Assembly: GCF_001942335.1 (NCBI RefSeq) | Contig: NZ_MKKH01000078.1 | Coordinates: forward strand, 51,316-115,315 | Origin: Cellulosimicrobium sp. CUA-896 | GTDB taxonomy: Bacteria > Actinomycetota > Actinomycetes > Actinomycetales > Cellulomonadaceae | Direction: 5' to 3' | Length of the DNA: 64,000 bases | In this document: in pieces, positions 8,053 to 17,444 of the stretch | How positions within the stretch are numbered: position 1 is the first letter of the stretch | Layout: every line of letters starts with the position of its first letter | Translations under genes and position numbers: made by a program | The notes under the pieces: model-generated | The model's database searches: none | Seen by the model: only the letters and a program-made list of their open reading frames with translations | What the model was told of the DNA's origin: nothing

Positions 8053-8948
8053 ATGACGGAAACCCCCACCAGCGGAGTCGGCACCAGCGGAGACTCCCGA
8101 GGCGACGCCCCCACCGGGGCGGCCGGATCCAACCCCGCCAAGGAGTCGGAGTCCTACACCCACGGCCACCACGAGTCCGTGCTGCGCTCCCACCGGTGGC
8201 GCACCGCGGAGAACTCCGCCGGGTTCCTCCTGCCGCACCTGCGCGAGGACATGGACGTCCTCGACGTCGGCTGCGGCCCGGCGACCGTCACCGTCGACCT
8301 CGCGGAGCGCGTGCCGTCGGGCCGGTCGTCGGCGTCGACGCGTCCGCCAAGGTGCTCGAGAGCGCCCGCGAGCTCGCGGGCCGGCGCAGCACCCCGAACA
8401 TCACCTTCCAGCAGGCGAACGCCTACGAGCTGCCGTTCGCCGACGGCACGTTCGACGTCGTCTACGCCCACCAGCTGCTGCAGCACCTGTCCGACCCGGT
8501 CGCCGCGCTGCAGGAGATGCGACGCGTGACGAAGCCCGGCGGGATCGTCGCCGTCCGCGACGCCGACTACGCCGCCATGACCTGGTACCCCGAGTCGCCC
8601 GGTCTCACCGAGTGGAACACCCTCTACCACGAGGTCACGCACGCCTACGGGTTCGAGGCCGACGCCGGGCGCCGCCTCTTCGCCTGGGTCCAGGACGCCG
8701 GGTTCGACCCCGCGGGCATCGAGCCGTCGGCGAGCACGTGGTGCTACGCGACCCCCGAGGACCGCACCTGGTGGGGCGGGCTGTGGGCCGAGCGGTGCGT
8801 CGCGTCGAACTTCGCCGTCCAGGCCAAGGACTCGGCGCTCGCGGACGACGTCGCGCTCGAGCAGCTCGCGCAGGACTGGCTGCGCTGGGCCGAGGAGCCG
8901 GCCGGCTGGTTCGCCGTGCTGCACGGCGAGGTGCTGGCCCGCGCCTGA
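8053..8948 (+). CDS. SAM-dependent class I methyltransferase (frameshifted)
   Basis: The encoded protein is about 298 residues. SAM-binding motif I is VLDVGCGPATVTVDLA, followed by VVGVDASAKVLE (acidic end of beta-2) and ANAYELPFADGTFDVVY, typical of UbiE/Methyltransf_11-type enzymes. The two halves are in different frames. The break is at 8321-8324, where GGGCCGG should read GGGCCCGG to give S-G-P-V-V-G-V-D, i.e. one missing C. The C-terminal half (STWCYATPEDRTWWGGLWAER) belongs to the small-molecule methyltransferase family common in actinobacteria. Substrate unknown. A leaderless box TACGGT supports the start. Confidence 0.8.
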
Positions 8949-8991
8949 CGTCCGGCGCGCCGACACCCGGGTGCGGGGCCCGCGCGGCCGA

Positions 8992-8997
8992 TAGCCT
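8992..8997 (+). promoter_or_regulatory. Leaderless -10 box TAGCCT
   Basis: It lies 6 nt upstream of the GTG at 9004, which decides that start over the in-frame GTG at 8998. Confidence 0.6.
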
Positions 8998-9003
8998 GTG
9001 CCC

Positions 9004-9786
9004 GTGCGCATCGCGAGATTCACCACCGGAGACGACCCCCGTTACGCCCTGGTCCAGCAGGAGGGCGACCGCACCTACCTGGCGGTCCTCACCGGCGACC
9101 CGCTCTACATGCCCGTCACGCCGACGGGCGAGCGGCTCGAGCTGGGCGACGGCGTGCGCCTTCTCGCACCCGTCATCCCGCGCTCCAAGGTGGTCGCGGT
9201 CGGCCGCAACTACGCCGACCACGCCCAGGAGATGGGCAGCGAGGTGCCGTCGCGCCCGATGATCTTCCTCAAGCCCAACACGTCGGTCGTCGGGCCGGAC
9301 GACCCGATCGTCCTGCCGGACTTCTCGCAGGAGGTCTCGTACGAGGCCGAGCTCGCCGTCGTCATCGGGCGGCTCGCCAAGGACGTCTCGCCCGACGCGG
9401 CGTCAACCTACGTGCTCGGCTACACCGTCGCGAACGACGTCACCGCGCGCGACGCGCAGCGCACCGACGGCCAGTGGGCGCGCGCCAAGGGCTTCGACTC
9501 CGCGTGCCCGCTCGGGCCGTGGATCGACACCGACCTCGACCCCGAGGACGTCGCCGTCCGCAGCCGCGTCAACGGCGAGACGAAGCAGGACGGGCGCACG
9601 CGCGACATGGTGTTCGACGTCGCCTACCTCGTGTCGTACATCTCCGAGGCGATGACCCTCCTGCCCGGCGACGTGATCCTCACCGGCACCCCCGCCGGCG
9701 TCGGGCGCATCGACGCCGGCGACCGCGTCGAGTGCGAGGTCGAGGGCATCGGCGTCCTCGGCAACCCGGTCCTGCGCCGCGGCTGA
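9004..9786 (+). CDS. Fumarylacetoacetate hydrolase family protein
   Basis: The 260-residue enzyme has the FAH fold. [16 protein letters not shown] begins the catalytic domain, the E-x-E metal ligands are in [12 protein letters not shown], and a further acidic ligand is in [19 protein letters not shown] near the end is the family signature. Members hydrolyse or decarboxylate 2-keto acids such as acylpyruvates and oxaloacetate; the substrate here is not determined. The gene directly precedes gltX, an order seen in many actinobacteria. The start is set by the leaderless box TAGCCT. Confidence 0.88.
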   Translation: MRIARFTTGDDPRYALVQQEGDRTYLAVLTGDPLYMPVTPTGERLELGDGVRLLAPVIPRSKVVAVGRNYADHAQEMGSEVPSRPMIFLKPNTSVVGPDDPIVLPDFSQEVSYEAELAVVIGRLAKDVSPDAASTYVLGYTVANDVTARDAQRTDGQWARAKGFDSACPLGPWIDTDLDPEDVAVRSRVNGETKQDGRTRDMVFDVAYLVSYISEAMTLLPGDVILTGTPAGVGRIDAGDRVECEVEGIGVLGNPVLRRG

Positions 9787-9835
9787 CCGCGCGCGGGAGG
9801 CCGCCCGCGCGGGGGAGCGGGCGCCGTCGGGCAAC

Positions 9836-9841
9836 TAGGCT
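9836..9841 (+). promoter_or_regulatory. Leaderless -10 box TAGGCT
   Basis: It lies 7 nt upstream of the gltX GTG at 9849. Confidence 0.65.
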
Positions 9842-9848
9842 GGGCGGC

Positions 9849-11344
9849 GTGATCCCCGCACCTGGTTCCTCGCCCGTCCGTGTCCGCTTCTGCCCGTCCC
9901 CGACCGGGACGCCGCACGTGGGGCTGATCCGCACCGCGCTGTTCAACTGGGCGTACGCGCGGCACGTGGGCGGCACGTTCGTGTTCCGCATCGAGGACAC
10001 CGACGCCGCCCGTGACAGCGAGGAGAGCTACCAGCAGCTCCTGGACGCGCTGCGCTGGCTCGGGCTCGACTGGGACGAGGGTGTCGAGGTCGGGGGGCCG
10101 CACGCGCCCTACCGGCAGTCGCAGCGTGCGGACCTGTACCAGGACGTGATCCGCCGGCTGGTCGAGGGCGGGTACGTCTACGAGTCGTTCTCGACCCCGG
10201 AGGAGGCGGACGCGCGCAACGCCGCGGCCGGGATCAAGACCAAGGGGTACGACAACTTCGACCGCACGCTCACCGACGAACAGAAGGCCGCGTTCCGGGC
10301 CGAGGGGCGCGAGGCGGTGCTGCGCCTGCGGATGCCGGACGAGGACATCACCTTCACCGACCTCGTGCGCGGCGAGATCACGTTCAAGGCCGGGTCGGTG
10401 CCGGACTACGCGATCGTGCGCGCCAACGGGCAGCCGCTCTACACGCTCGTGAACCCGGTCGACGACGCGCTCATGGGCATCACGCACGTGCTGCGCGGCG
10501 AGGACCTGCTGTCCTCGACGCCCCGGCAGATCGCGCTGTACCGGGCGCTGCTCGACATCGGCGTCGCGACCGTGATGCCGGAGTTCGGCCACCTGCCCTA
10601 CGTCATGGGGGAGGGGAACAAGAAGCTCTCCAAGCGCGACCCCGAGTCGAACCTGTTCCTGCACCGCGAGCGCGGCTTCACGCCCGAGGGTCTGCTCAAC
10701 TACCTCGCGCTCCTCGGCTGGTCCATCTCGCCGGACAACGACATCTTCTCGGTCTCCCAGATGATCGAGGCGTTCGACGTCCACGACGTGCTGCCCAACC
10801 CCGCGCGCTTCGACCTCAAGAAGGCCGAGGCCATCAACGCGACCCACGTGCGGATGCTCGCCCCCGAGGACTTCCGCGACCGCCTCGTGCCGTACCTGCA
10901 CGCCGGCGGCCTCGTGCCGGCGGACTCGTTCGCCGACCTCGAGCCCCGCCACCGCGAGCTGCTCACCGCGGCCGCCCCGCTGGTGCAGGAGCGCATGGTC
11001 CTGCTCGGCGAGTCCGTCGGGATGCTCGGCTTCCTCTTCACGGCCGACGACGCCTGGAGGTCGACGAGGACGCACGCAAGGGGCTCAAGGAGTCCGCGCC
11101 GCAGGTGCTCGACGCCGCGATCGCCGCGCTCGCCCCGCTCGAGGACTTCCGGGCCGAGCCGATCCAGGACGCGCTGAACGCGGCGATCGTCGACGGCCTG
11201 GAGATCAAGCCGCGCCTCGCGTTCACGCCGCTGCGCGCGGCGGTCAGCGGGCGTCGCGTGTCGCCGCCGCTGTTCGAGTCGATGGAGCTGCTCGGCAAGG
11301 AGTCGGCCCTCGCGCGCCTGCAGCGGCTGCGGGCCTCGCTGTGA
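9849..11344 (+). CDS. gltX: Glutamyl-tRNA synthetase (frameshifted near the 3' end)
   Basis: The class I synthetase charges tRNA-Glu (and tRNA-Gln in organisms using GatCAB). [10 protein letters not shown] holds the HIGH-type motif and NKKLSKRDP the KMSKS-type motif; about 498 residues once repaired. The anticodon-binding end runs in another frame from 11054 on: GACGCCTGGAGG should read GACGCCCTGGAGG, giving [10 protein letters not shown], so one C is missing at 11053-11054. The gene stop overlaps the GTG of the HAD gene (GTGA, 4 nt), implying translational coupling. Isoacceptor tRNA-Gln and tRNA-Glu genes lie 4.4 kb downstream. Confidence 0.93.
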
Positions 11345-12141
11345 GCGGGTCGGGCGCCGTGGCCGGTGCAGCGCCTCTCGAGGGCGTGCTGTTCGACGTC
11401 GACGACACGCTCGTCGACACGATGGCCGCGTTCGCCGACGCTATCTCCGCGGCGTCGCGCGTCTGGCTGCCGCAACTGCCCGAGGACCGGCACCCCGAGG
11501 TCCTCGCGCTGTGGCGCGCCGACCCCAACGGGCACTACCGCGCCTACACGCGCGGCGAGGTCGACTTCGACGCCCAGCGCATGGCCCGCGCCAACGAGCT
11601 CCAGGCCGCGTTCGGCGGGCGGATGCTCGACGACGCCGCGTACGTGGACTGGAAGGACCTCTTCTGGGGCACGTTCGAGCGGTCCTGGACGGCGTTCGAC
11701 GACGCCCGGCCCGTGCTCGACGTGCTCGTGGCGGCCGGGCTGCGCGTCGGGTCGCTGACCAACGCGCGCGTCGAGCTCCAGACGCGCAAGCTCGCCGCCG
11801 CCGGGCTGGAGGACGTGCCCCTGCTGGTCGGCGTCGACACGCTGGGGTTCGGCAAGCCCGACCCGCGGGTGTTCGCCGAGGCGTGCCGCCGGCTCGGCAC
11901 CGACCCGGCCCGCACGGCGTACGTGGGCGACGAGCTCGACGTCGACGCGCGCGCCGCGCTCGCGGCCGGCCTCGTCGGCGTCTGGCTCGACCGGCCCGGG
12001 ACCCGCCGCGGCGGCCCGCACCCCGAGGACCCGGACGCCGCGCGCGCGTCGGGCGTGCACGTGCTGCACGGGCTCGCGGACCTGCCCGCCGTCGTCGGCG
12101 TCGCCGCGTCCACCGGAGAGCCCGCCCCGTCGCCGAGGTAG
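11341..12141 (+). CDS. HAD family hydrolase
   Basis: The 266-residue phosphatase-like protein has HAD motif I ([11 protein letters not shown]), motif II (VGSLTNA), the lysine of motif III (GFGKPDP) and motif IV ([14 protein letters not shown]). The alpha-helical cap inserted after motif I makes it a subfamily I (C1 cap) member. Substrate unknown, though proximity to gltX and FAH suggests metabolite repair (inference). It starts with GTG overlapping the gltX stop by 4 nt. Its TAG stop lies inside the left arm of the palindromic element at 12131-12205. Confidence 0.85.
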   Translation: MSGSGAVAGAAPLEGVLFDVDDTLVDTMAAFADAISAASRVWLPQLPEDRHPEVLALWRADPNGHYRAYTRGEVDFDAQRMARANELQAAFGGRMLDDAAYVDWKDLFWGTFERSWTAFDDARPVLDVLVAAGLRVGSLTNARVELQTRKLAAAGLEDVPLLVGVDTLGFGKPDPRVFAEACRRLGTDPARTAYVGDELDVDARAALAAGLVGVWLDRPGTRRGGPHPEDPDAARASGVHVLHGLADLPAVVGVAASTGEPAPSPR

Positions 12142-12205
12142 AGCCTCCGGCCGTGAGATAGAGCCCTGCGCGCTCTACCTCGCGGCCGGGGGCTCTACCT
12201 CGGCG
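12131..12205. repeat. Dispersed palindromic intergenic element, copy 1
   Basis: Two 34-bp arms (12131-12164 and 12172-12205) match as reverse complements at 31 of 34 positions around a 7-nt loop. Each arm holds two half-sites of the form GAGRTAGAGC about 20 bp apart, so the element has two direct and two inverted copies. It lies between the convergent HAD and YeiH-type genes and includes the HAD stop codon. A related element occurs at 35974-36047. It may act as a bidirectional terminator or a REP-like repeat. Confidence 0.85.
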
Positions 12206-12239
12206 CATTTTGCTCTCCGTGGGGCCGTGCTGCGCGCGG

Positions 12240-13459
12240 TCACGCGACAAGGAGGACGCCGGCGAGGGACGTCGTCGTCACGACGACGGCGGACAGCCCG
12301 CCCAGCGCGAGCGACCGGCGTCCGGTCCGCAGCAGGTGGGGGACGTCGACGCCGAGGCCGAGCGCGAACATCGCAGCGGTGAACGCGGTCGTCGTGGTGA
12401 CTGCGGCGGCGTCGAGCGCGACGTCCGGCACTACGCCGGTCGACCGCAGGGCCACCGCCACGAGGAAGCCGACGACGAACCACGGCACGGGGCTGACGCG
12501 CGCCCGCCCGCCGTCCGCCCGCCCGCCGTCCGTGCGCCCGCTGTCCGTCCGCGGGTCGGGTCGCCCGTCCCTCCTCGCCCGTCGCGCCTCGACGAGGCCG
12601 GCGCCTGCCACCACGGGCGCGAGGAACGCGACGCGCGCGAGCTTCGCGACGGTCGCGGTCGCGAGCGCCGCCGCCGACACCGACCCGGCGGCGGTGACGA
12701 CCTGCGCGACCTCCTGCACGCTCGCCCCGATCCAGAGCCCGGCCTGCTCGTCGTCGAGACCGATCGGTCCGGAGAGCCAGGGCAGCACCACGATGGCGAG
12801 CGTGCCGTAGACGGTGACGAGCGCAAGGGCGGCGGCGACGGCGTCGTCGTCCTCGCGCACCTGCACGGGGGCGCGGCCGGGCCGGGCGACGACGCCCCGC
12901 ATCGCCGAGATCGCCGCCGCGCCGCAGATCGAGAACCCGGTGGCGACGAGCAGCGCGGCCGTGCGCGGCACCCGCAGCGCCCGTCCCAGCGCGAGCGTGG
13001 CGGCGAACGTCACGGCGAGCGTCGTCGTGACGACCACGAGACCGCGCCACCCCAGCGCGAGCACCTCCGGCAGCGACAGCTGCAGCCCGAGCAGCACGAC
13101 GCCCGCGCGCAGCACGGTCGAGGCCGTCCACGCGACGCCGGGCCGGACGGCGTCGACCGCCGCCGTCGCGCGGGGTGCGCGCACGCGGCCGAGGACGAGC
13201 GAGCCGACCGCGGCGCCCGCGACGAGCGCGACGACCAGGGGCGAGACCCCGGGCACGAGCGGCGACGCGACGAGGACGACCGCCGCGGCGAGCGCGACCG
13301 CGACGAGCCCCGGGCGAGGGCGCGAGGCCCGGAGCGCGCGGCGGCCGCCGTGCCGGTGCCCGTTCCCGGGGGTGGGGCCGGGCCTGGGCTCGCGCCCGGG
13401 ACGGTCGGGAGGGGGCGGGCGGCCGAGGCACGATCGGCCGTCGATGGATGGGTGGGCAT
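12240..13459 (-). CDS. YeiH/UPF0324-type putative sulfate exporter (frameshift in N-terminus)
   Basis: The membrane protein has about 10 helices, typical of the YeiH family (TGFSICGAAAISAM, WIGASVQEVAQVVTAAG, AMFALGLGVDV), and is about 406 residues after repair. The family is called putative sulfate exporters on weak evidence and is usually paired with a LysR regulator, as here. The ATG at 13459 is chosen because CAGGCT lies 6 nt before it. From this ATG the N-terminus (MPTHPSTADRAS...) is in a different frame from the membrane domain; one G missing in the run at 13308-13311 joins ARG to LVAVALAAAVVLV. Without the shift there is no credible start in the membrane frame except 13517, inside the LysR promoter. 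Confidence 0.75.
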
Positions 13460-13465
13460 GCTCCC

Positions 13466-13471
13466 AGCCTG
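13466..13471 (-). promoter_or_regulatory. Probable leaderless -10 box CAGGCT
   Basis: It lies 6 nt upstream of the ATG at 13459 of the YeiH-type gene. The same CAGGCT spacing occurs before the genes at 39241 and 62950. Confidence 0.45.
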
Positions 13472-13516
13472 GGCGCCGCCGTGGTAGGCCGGAAGGCCGA
13501 GCGGCGCGGCAACCCA

Positions 13517-13522
13517 TAGAGT
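13517..13522 (+). promoter_or_regulatory. Leaderless -10 box TAGAGT
   Basis: It lies 6 nt upstream of the LysR ATG at 13529. Confidence 0.6.
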
Positions 13523-13528
13523 GGACCT

Positions 13529-14463
13529 ATGGCATCGGGAACCCGCGCCGGACGCACGACGCTCGGCACCCTCGAGCTGCTCGTCGCCACCGACTCGCAC
13601 GGCTCGATCAGTGCGGCGGCGCGCGCCCTCGGCATCGCGCAGCCCACGGCCTCCGCGGGCCTGCGCGCGCTCGAGCGGCGGGTCGGGCACGAGCTGCTCG
13701 AGCGCACGACGCGCGGGGCCCGGCTCACCGAGACCGGGCGCGCGACCGCGGCGTGGGCGCGCGAGGTGGTCGAGGCCTCCGACCGGTTCGAGCGGTCGGT
13801 CGCGTCGCTGCGCGAGCGGCCCGCGGAACGCGTGCGGGTGGCCGCGAGCCTCACGGTGGCCGAGCACCTCGCGCCGCGGTGGCTCGCGCGCCTCGCGCTG
13901 TCCGACGTGCCCGGGACCGCGGCGCGCTCGCCCCCGACGTCGAGCTCGTGGTGCGGAACTCGACGGACGTCGCGCAGGCCGTGCTCGCCGGCGAGGTCGA
14001 GCTCGGCTTCGTCGAGAGCGCGACCCTGCGGCGCGGGCTGCGCAGCCGGACGATCGCGCACGACGAGCTGGTGGTCGTCGTCGGCCCGGGGCACCGCTGG
14101 GCGCGCCGGAGCGCGCTGCGCGTCGACGAGCTGCTGACCGGTGGGCTCGTCGTGCGCGAGCGCGGCTCGGGGACGCGCGAGACGCTCGAGCGCGGGCTCG
14201 CGGCGCTGGGCGAGCGGCTGCCGGAGCACCTGCCGCACCTGGGCTCGACGGCCGCCCTCAAGACCGCGGTGCAGCACGGCGGTGCGGTGGCGGTGCTGTC
14301 CACCCTCGCGGTCGCCGACGACGTCGCGCGCGGTGCGCTCGTGCGGCTCGCCGTGCCCGGGCTCGCGCTCGAGCGGCGGCTGCGCATGGTGTGGAAGGAC
14401 GGCACGGCCCTGTCCGCGGCGGCGCGCCGCATCGCGGCGGCGGCGAGCACCGTCGCCGGCTGA
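13529..14463 (+). CDS. LysR family transcriptional regulator (frameshifted)
   Basis: The regulator is about 311 residues. The N-terminal winged helix-turn-helix has the family pattern LLVATDSHGSISAAARALGI and QPTASAGLRALERRVGHELL. The C-terminal effector domain (APDVELVVRNSTDVAQAVLAG...LGFVE) is in the next frame; one base is missing at about 13905-13930, where GCGGCGCGCTC probably should carry an extra G. It is divergent from the YeiH-type exporter with 69 bp between starts, the usual YeiE-YeiH arrangement, so it likely controls that gene. The inducer is unknown. Confidence 0.85.
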
Positions 14464-14505
14464 CCTCGGGTTGCCGGGCGCGGTCCGTGCCCGGAGAGTG
14501 GGCCG

Positions 14506-15483
14506 ATGCGCACCCTCGACCTCGGTACCCGTGTCCCCGCGTCCGTCGTCGGTCTGGGCACCTGGCAGTTCGGCTCGCGCGAGTGGGGCTACGGCGACGA
14601 CTTCGCGAACCGGCGCGCCCGCGAGATCGTGCGGCGGGCGCTCGAGCTCGGCGTGACGTTCTTCGACTCGGCCGAGCTCTACGGGTTCGGCCGCAGCGAG
14701 CGCATCCTCGGCGAGGCGCTGGGGGAGCGGCGCGACGAGGTGGTCGTCGCGACCAAGCTGTTCCCCGTCCTGCCGGTGGCACCCGTCGTCCAGCAGCGGG
14801 CGGTCGCGTCCGCGGACCGGCTCGGCGTCCGGCGGATCGACCTCTACCAGGTGCACCAGGCGAACCCCGTGGTGCGCGACGGCACGACGATGCGAGGCAT
14901 GGCCGCCCTGCGGCGCACGGGGCTCGTCGACCAGGTGGGCGTGTCGAACTACTCGCTCGACCGGTGGCAGGCCGCCGAGCGCGCGCTCGGCGCTCTCGTG
15001 GTGAGCAACCAGGTGGAGTACTCGCTCGTGCACCGCGACCCCGAGGTGGACCTCCTGCCGTGGGCGCGGGAGGAGGGTCGGGTCGTGGTCGCCTACAGCC
15101 CGCTCGGGCAGGGCGTGCTGTCGGGGCGCTACACCCCCGACGACCGGCCGCGCGACGCCGTGCGGCGCGCGAACCCGCTCTTCGCCCCCGAGAACCTCGA
15201 GCGGATCGCTCCGCTCGTCGACACCCTGCGGCAGGTCGGGGAGGCGCACGACCTCACGCCGACGCAGGCCGCCCTTGCGTGGGTCGTCGCGCGGCCCGGC
15301 GTGCTCGCCATCCCCGGTGCGTCGAGCGTCGAGCAGCTCGAGAAGAACGTCGAGGCGGGCTCGGTGCAGCTCGCGGACGACGAGGTGGCGGCTCTCGACG
15401 AGGCGTCCGACGCGTTCGAGCCGGTCGGGGTGCCGGAGCGTCTGCGCGGCTCGGTGCGGCGCCGGTTGCGGCGTGCGGCCTGA
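14506..15483 (+). CDS. Aldo/keto reductase
   Basis: This 325-residue AKR belongs to a different subgroup from the one at 5669. The tetrad is D54 and Y59 (FFDSAELYG), K84 (VVATKLFP) and H117 (DLYQVHQ). PTQAALAWVVARPGVLAIPGA is the cofactor-site signature, close to the AKR11/YhdN group of general stress AKRs. Substrate unknown. The ATG at 14506 has a weak GAGAGT hexamer 6 nt upstream, so a leaderless start is possible but not convincing. The 201 bp downstream hold the tRNA promoter region. Confidence 0.85.
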   Translation: MRTLDLGTRVPASVVGLGTWQFGSREWGYGDDFANRRAREIVRRALELGVTFFDSAELYGFGRSERILGEALGERRDEVVVATKLFPVLPVAPVVQQRAVASADRLGVRRIDLYQVHQANPVVRDGTTMRGMAALRRTGLVDQVGVSNYSLDRWQAAERALGALVVSNQVEYSLVHRDPEVDLLPWAREEGRVVVAYSPLGQGVLSGRYTPDDRPRDAVRRANPLFAPENLERIAPLVDTLRQVGEAHDLTPTQAALAWVVARPGVLAIPGASSVEQLEKNVEAGSVQLADDEVAALDEASDAFEPVGVPERLRGSVRRRLRRAA

Positions 15484-15565
15484 CGCGTCGCGCTCGCCGT
15501 CACGCCCGCCGTCGCACCCGTCCGGCACCGGCGCAGGTCCGGGGCGGGACGGGCGCGCGGCGCAT

Positions 15566-15594
15566 TTGGTCCCGGCCCGCCTCTCCGGTAATGT
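15566..15594 (+). promoter_or_regulatory. Candidate promoter for the tRNA-Gln gene
   Basis: TTGGTC (15566-15571) and TAATGT (15589-15594) are 17 bp apart, a good sigma-70-like spacing, about 90 bp before tRNA-Gln. The region between holds no gene. Confidence 0.4.
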
Positions 15595-15684
15595 TCTCGG
15601 CCGGTGAGACCTCCACGGGAGGGAGCGAGGGGACGGGTGTCAGTCCGCTCCGCGACCCGCTCTCCGAGGACTCATATACCACCA

Positions 15685-15756
15685 TGGGGTATGGTGTAAT
15701 TGGCAGCACGAGTGATTCTGGTTCACTTAGTCTAGGTTCGAGTCCTGGTACCCCAG
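15685..15756 (+). tRNA. tRNA-Gln (CTG anticodon)
   Basis: The cloverleaf is complete: acceptor TGGGGTA pairs with TACCCCA, the anticodon arm AGTGA/TTCTGGT/TCACT places CTG at 15718-15720, and the T-arm contains GGTTCGAGTCC. The discriminator is G at 15756. CCA is not encoded. Confidence 0.95.
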
Positions 15757-15779
15757 CGATGAGCTCCGGCTCCTGGAAC

Positions 15780-15797
15780 GAGCGGTCAGAACCGCTC
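15780..15797 (+). terminator. Hairpin between tRNA-Gln and tRNA-Glu
   Basis: GAGCGGT and ACCGCTC form a 7-bp stem with a 4-nt loop, 23 bp after tRNA-Gln. It may terminate or help process the tRNA-Gln transcript. Confidence 0.4.
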
Positions 15798-15808
15798 CGG
15801 ACATGAGG

Positions 15809-15814
15809 TAGAGT
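15809..15814 (+). promoter_or_regulatory. Candidate -10 box TAGAGT for tRNA-Glu
   Basis: It matches the TAnnnT motif used across the window and lies 41 nt before tRNA-Glu. No convincing -35 is visible. Confidence 0.3.
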
Positions 15815-15855
15815 TCTCACCGGTGAAACGGTCCCAGCGGATCGAGCAGCCACAG

Positions 15856-15928
15856 GCCCCCATCGTCTAGCGGCCTAGGACGTCGCCCTCTCACGGCGGT
15901 AACACGGGTTCAAATCCCGTTGGGGGTA
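15856..15928 (+). tRNA. tRNA-Glu (CTC anticodon)
   Basis: The acceptor GCCCCCA pairs with TGGGGGT (with a G-T at the end), the anticodon loop CTCTCAC places CTC at 15890-15892, and the T-arm has GGGTTCAAATCCC. The discriminator is A at 15928. CCA is not encoded. It is the substrate of the gltX product. Confidence 0.95.
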
Positions 15929-15934
15929 CATCGG

Positions 15935-15968
15935 AAAGGCGCGGTCATCTCACGATGACCGCGCCTTT
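15935..15968 (+). terminator. Rho-independent terminator after tRNA-Glu
   Basis: A perfect 14-bp stem (15935-15948 with 15955-15968) with a 6-nt loop ends in TTTCT, 6 nt after the tRNA. Confidence 0.9.
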
Positions 15969-16039
15969 CTCGTCGTGGGCCGACGGCGCGGTCACCGGGC
16001 CGGGGCGGCGTTCCCCGCGCCGGGTGTGACGCACGTCGC

Positions 16040-16045
16040 TACTCT
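16040..16045 (+). promoter_or_regulatory. Leaderless -10 box TACTCT
   Basis: It lies 7 nt upstream of the ATG at 16053. Confidence 0.6.
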
Positions 16046-16052
16046 CGGTGGC

Positions 16053-16475
16053 ATGGTGCGACTGCTGATCCGCCTCGTGATCCTGCTGGCGTCGGCCGCT
16101 CTCGGCCTGCTCGTCGCCTCGTGGGTCATCGACGGCGTCGAGATCACGGCGACGGGGTTCGTCGTCGCCGTCGCGGTCTTCACGGTCGCCCAGGCGGTGC
16201 TGTCCCCGTTCATCGCCAAGACCGCCGCCCGCTACGCCCCGGCCTTCCTCGGCGGGATCGGGCTCGTCTCGACCTTCGTCGCGCTGCTCGTCGCGTCCCT
16301 TGTCGGGGACGGGCTCCGCATCACCGGCGGTGTCGTGCCGTGGATCCTCGCCACGCTCGTCGTCTGGCTCGTGACGGCCCTCGCGACGCTGCTGCTGCCG
16401 ATGTTCTTCCTCAAGGAGAAGCTCGGGGAGCGCCGCGGCGACGGGGGCGGCCCGGTGGCGCGGGCGCAGGGCTGA
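16053..16475 (+). CDS. Phage holin family 4-like small membrane protein
   Basis: The 140-residue protein has four hydrophobic segments with the pattern of the PF04020 (phage holin 4, superfamily IV; YvlD-like) family: an N-terminal LIRLVILLASAALGLLVASW, then GFVVAVAVFTVAQAVLSPFI. In bacteria these are ordinary chromosomal membrane proteins of unknown role, and no phage genes lie nearby. The leaderless box TACTCT fixes the ATG at 16053. It converges on the PH-domain gene with 53 bp between. Confidence 0.75.
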   Translation: MVRLLIRLVILLASAALGLLVASWVIDGVEITATGFVVAVAVFTVAQAVLSPFIAKTAARYAPAFLGGIGLVSTFVALLVASLVGDGLRITGGVVPWILATLVVWLVTALATLLLPMFFLKEKLGERRGDGGGPVARAQG

Positions 16476-16528
16476 CGGACCGCGGAGCGGCGACGAGCCG
16501 TGGGGGCCGGACGGCCCGCGTGGCCCGG

Positions 16529-17440
16529 TCAGGAGGCGTCGTCGCGCCCGGGGCGCGCCTCGTCCGGCCGGGGGAGCGTCGAGCGCGCCTCGTCGACGCG
16601 CACGTACGGCGCGCGCTGCTCGTCCGAGACGGTCCACCCCGGCTCGTCCTCTGGGCCGCCGCCGGTCCCCGGAGCGCCGCGTCCGTGCCCGACGGCGGCG
16701 AGCGGCTGCGTGGGGCCGCTCGCCGGGCCGTCGGAGCGGTCGGGACGGGCCGCGTGCGCGGGGGGCGGCGGCACGGGCGGGAGCGGCGGCACGGGCGGGA
16801 GCGGCACCGGTGGGTGGCCGCCCCACGGCGTCGGCGGAGCAGCCGGTGGCGGTGCGCCCACGTCGTCGCGTGCGGGCGTCCCGAGCGGATCGGTGAAGGC
16901 GGCGGCCGGCGAGCGGGGGCGCGACGCGACGCCCGTCGGGCCGAACAGGGTGTCGCAGATCTGGCGGTAGGTCGCCTCGGGGCGCGCCACCCAGTCGATC
17001 TGCCGCAGCGCCTGGTCCTGACCCGCCGACTCGAGCAGGAACTGCCCGTACCCGAGCACGCGGCCGGCGGGGGAGCGCCCGTAGTTCATGTCCGTGACCT
17101 TCGTGAGCGGCATCATCGCCACCTTGTGCGTGATCAGCCCGTACAGCAGCAGCAGGCGCTTGTCGGTGGCGACGAACCACTCGTTGCGCCACTCGAACAC
17201 TTTCCACACGAGGCGCGCGGCGACGACCAGCCAGAGCCACCCCAGCACGAGCACCCCGTCGCCCACCGTCGGGCCGGCCTGCGCCACGAGCCACCCCACG
17301 ACCAGCAGCGCGCCGACCGTCGTGGCGACCGGCTCGATGAGCATGCCCCAGTGGTGGCGCGTCGCGACCACGACCCGCTCGCCGCCGAGCACGTAGCGGT
17401 CGAGGATCCGGCTGCGGGGCCGGCCACGGGCGGCAGCCAC
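16529..17440 (-). CDS. Membrane PH-domain (bPH2/DUF304) protein with Pro-rich tail
   Basis: The 303-residue protein begins with a cytoplasmic stretch (ILDRYVLGGERVVVATRHHW), two membrane helices (about residues 34-80) and a bacterial PH domain (EWFVATDKRLLLLYGLITHKVAMMPLTKVTDMN, about 84-165). A long low-complexity Pro/Gly/Ala-rich C-terminus follows (about 170-303, with PLPPVPPLPPVPPPP). The role is unknown; such tails often bind protein partners. GTG at 17440 is 4 nt after the stop of the small membrane protein gene, so the two form an operon. Confidence 0.75.
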   Translation of the reverse strand: MAAARGRPRSRILDRYVLGGERVVVATRHHWGMLIEPVATTVGALLVVGWLVAQAGPTVGDGVLVLGWLWLVVAARLVWKVFEWRNEWFVATDKRLLLLYGLITHKVAMMPLTKVTDMNYGRSPAGRVLGYGQFLLESAGQDQALRQIDWVARPEATYRQICDTLFGPTGVASRPRSPAAAFTDPLGTPARDDVGAPPPAAPPTPWGGHPPVPLPPVPPLPPVPPPPAHAARPDRSDGPASGPTQPLAAVGHGRGAPGTGGGPEDEPGWTVSDEQRAPYVRVDEARSTLPRPDEARPGRDDAS

Positions 17441-17444
17441 CGTG

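Noticed and set aside
12175..15528. Very long minus-strand open frame (over 1100 codons) across the LysR and aldo/keto reductase genes
   Set aside because: It is the antisense of clear genes in very GC-rich DNA, is extremely Arg/Ala/Pro/His-rich and has no domain pattern. Other antisense long frames (for example 22428-25214 and 44841-48395 on the plus strand) were rejected for the same reason.
15804..15815. Third copy of the GAGRTAGARC repeat near tRNA-Glu
   Set aside because: Only a single half-site occurs, without direct or inverted partner. TAGAGT there is better explained as a -10 box.
16053..16475. Prophage remnant because of the holin-like protein
   Set aside because: This family is a common chromosomal membrane protein in actinobacteria, and no phage, integrase or attachment site is nearby.
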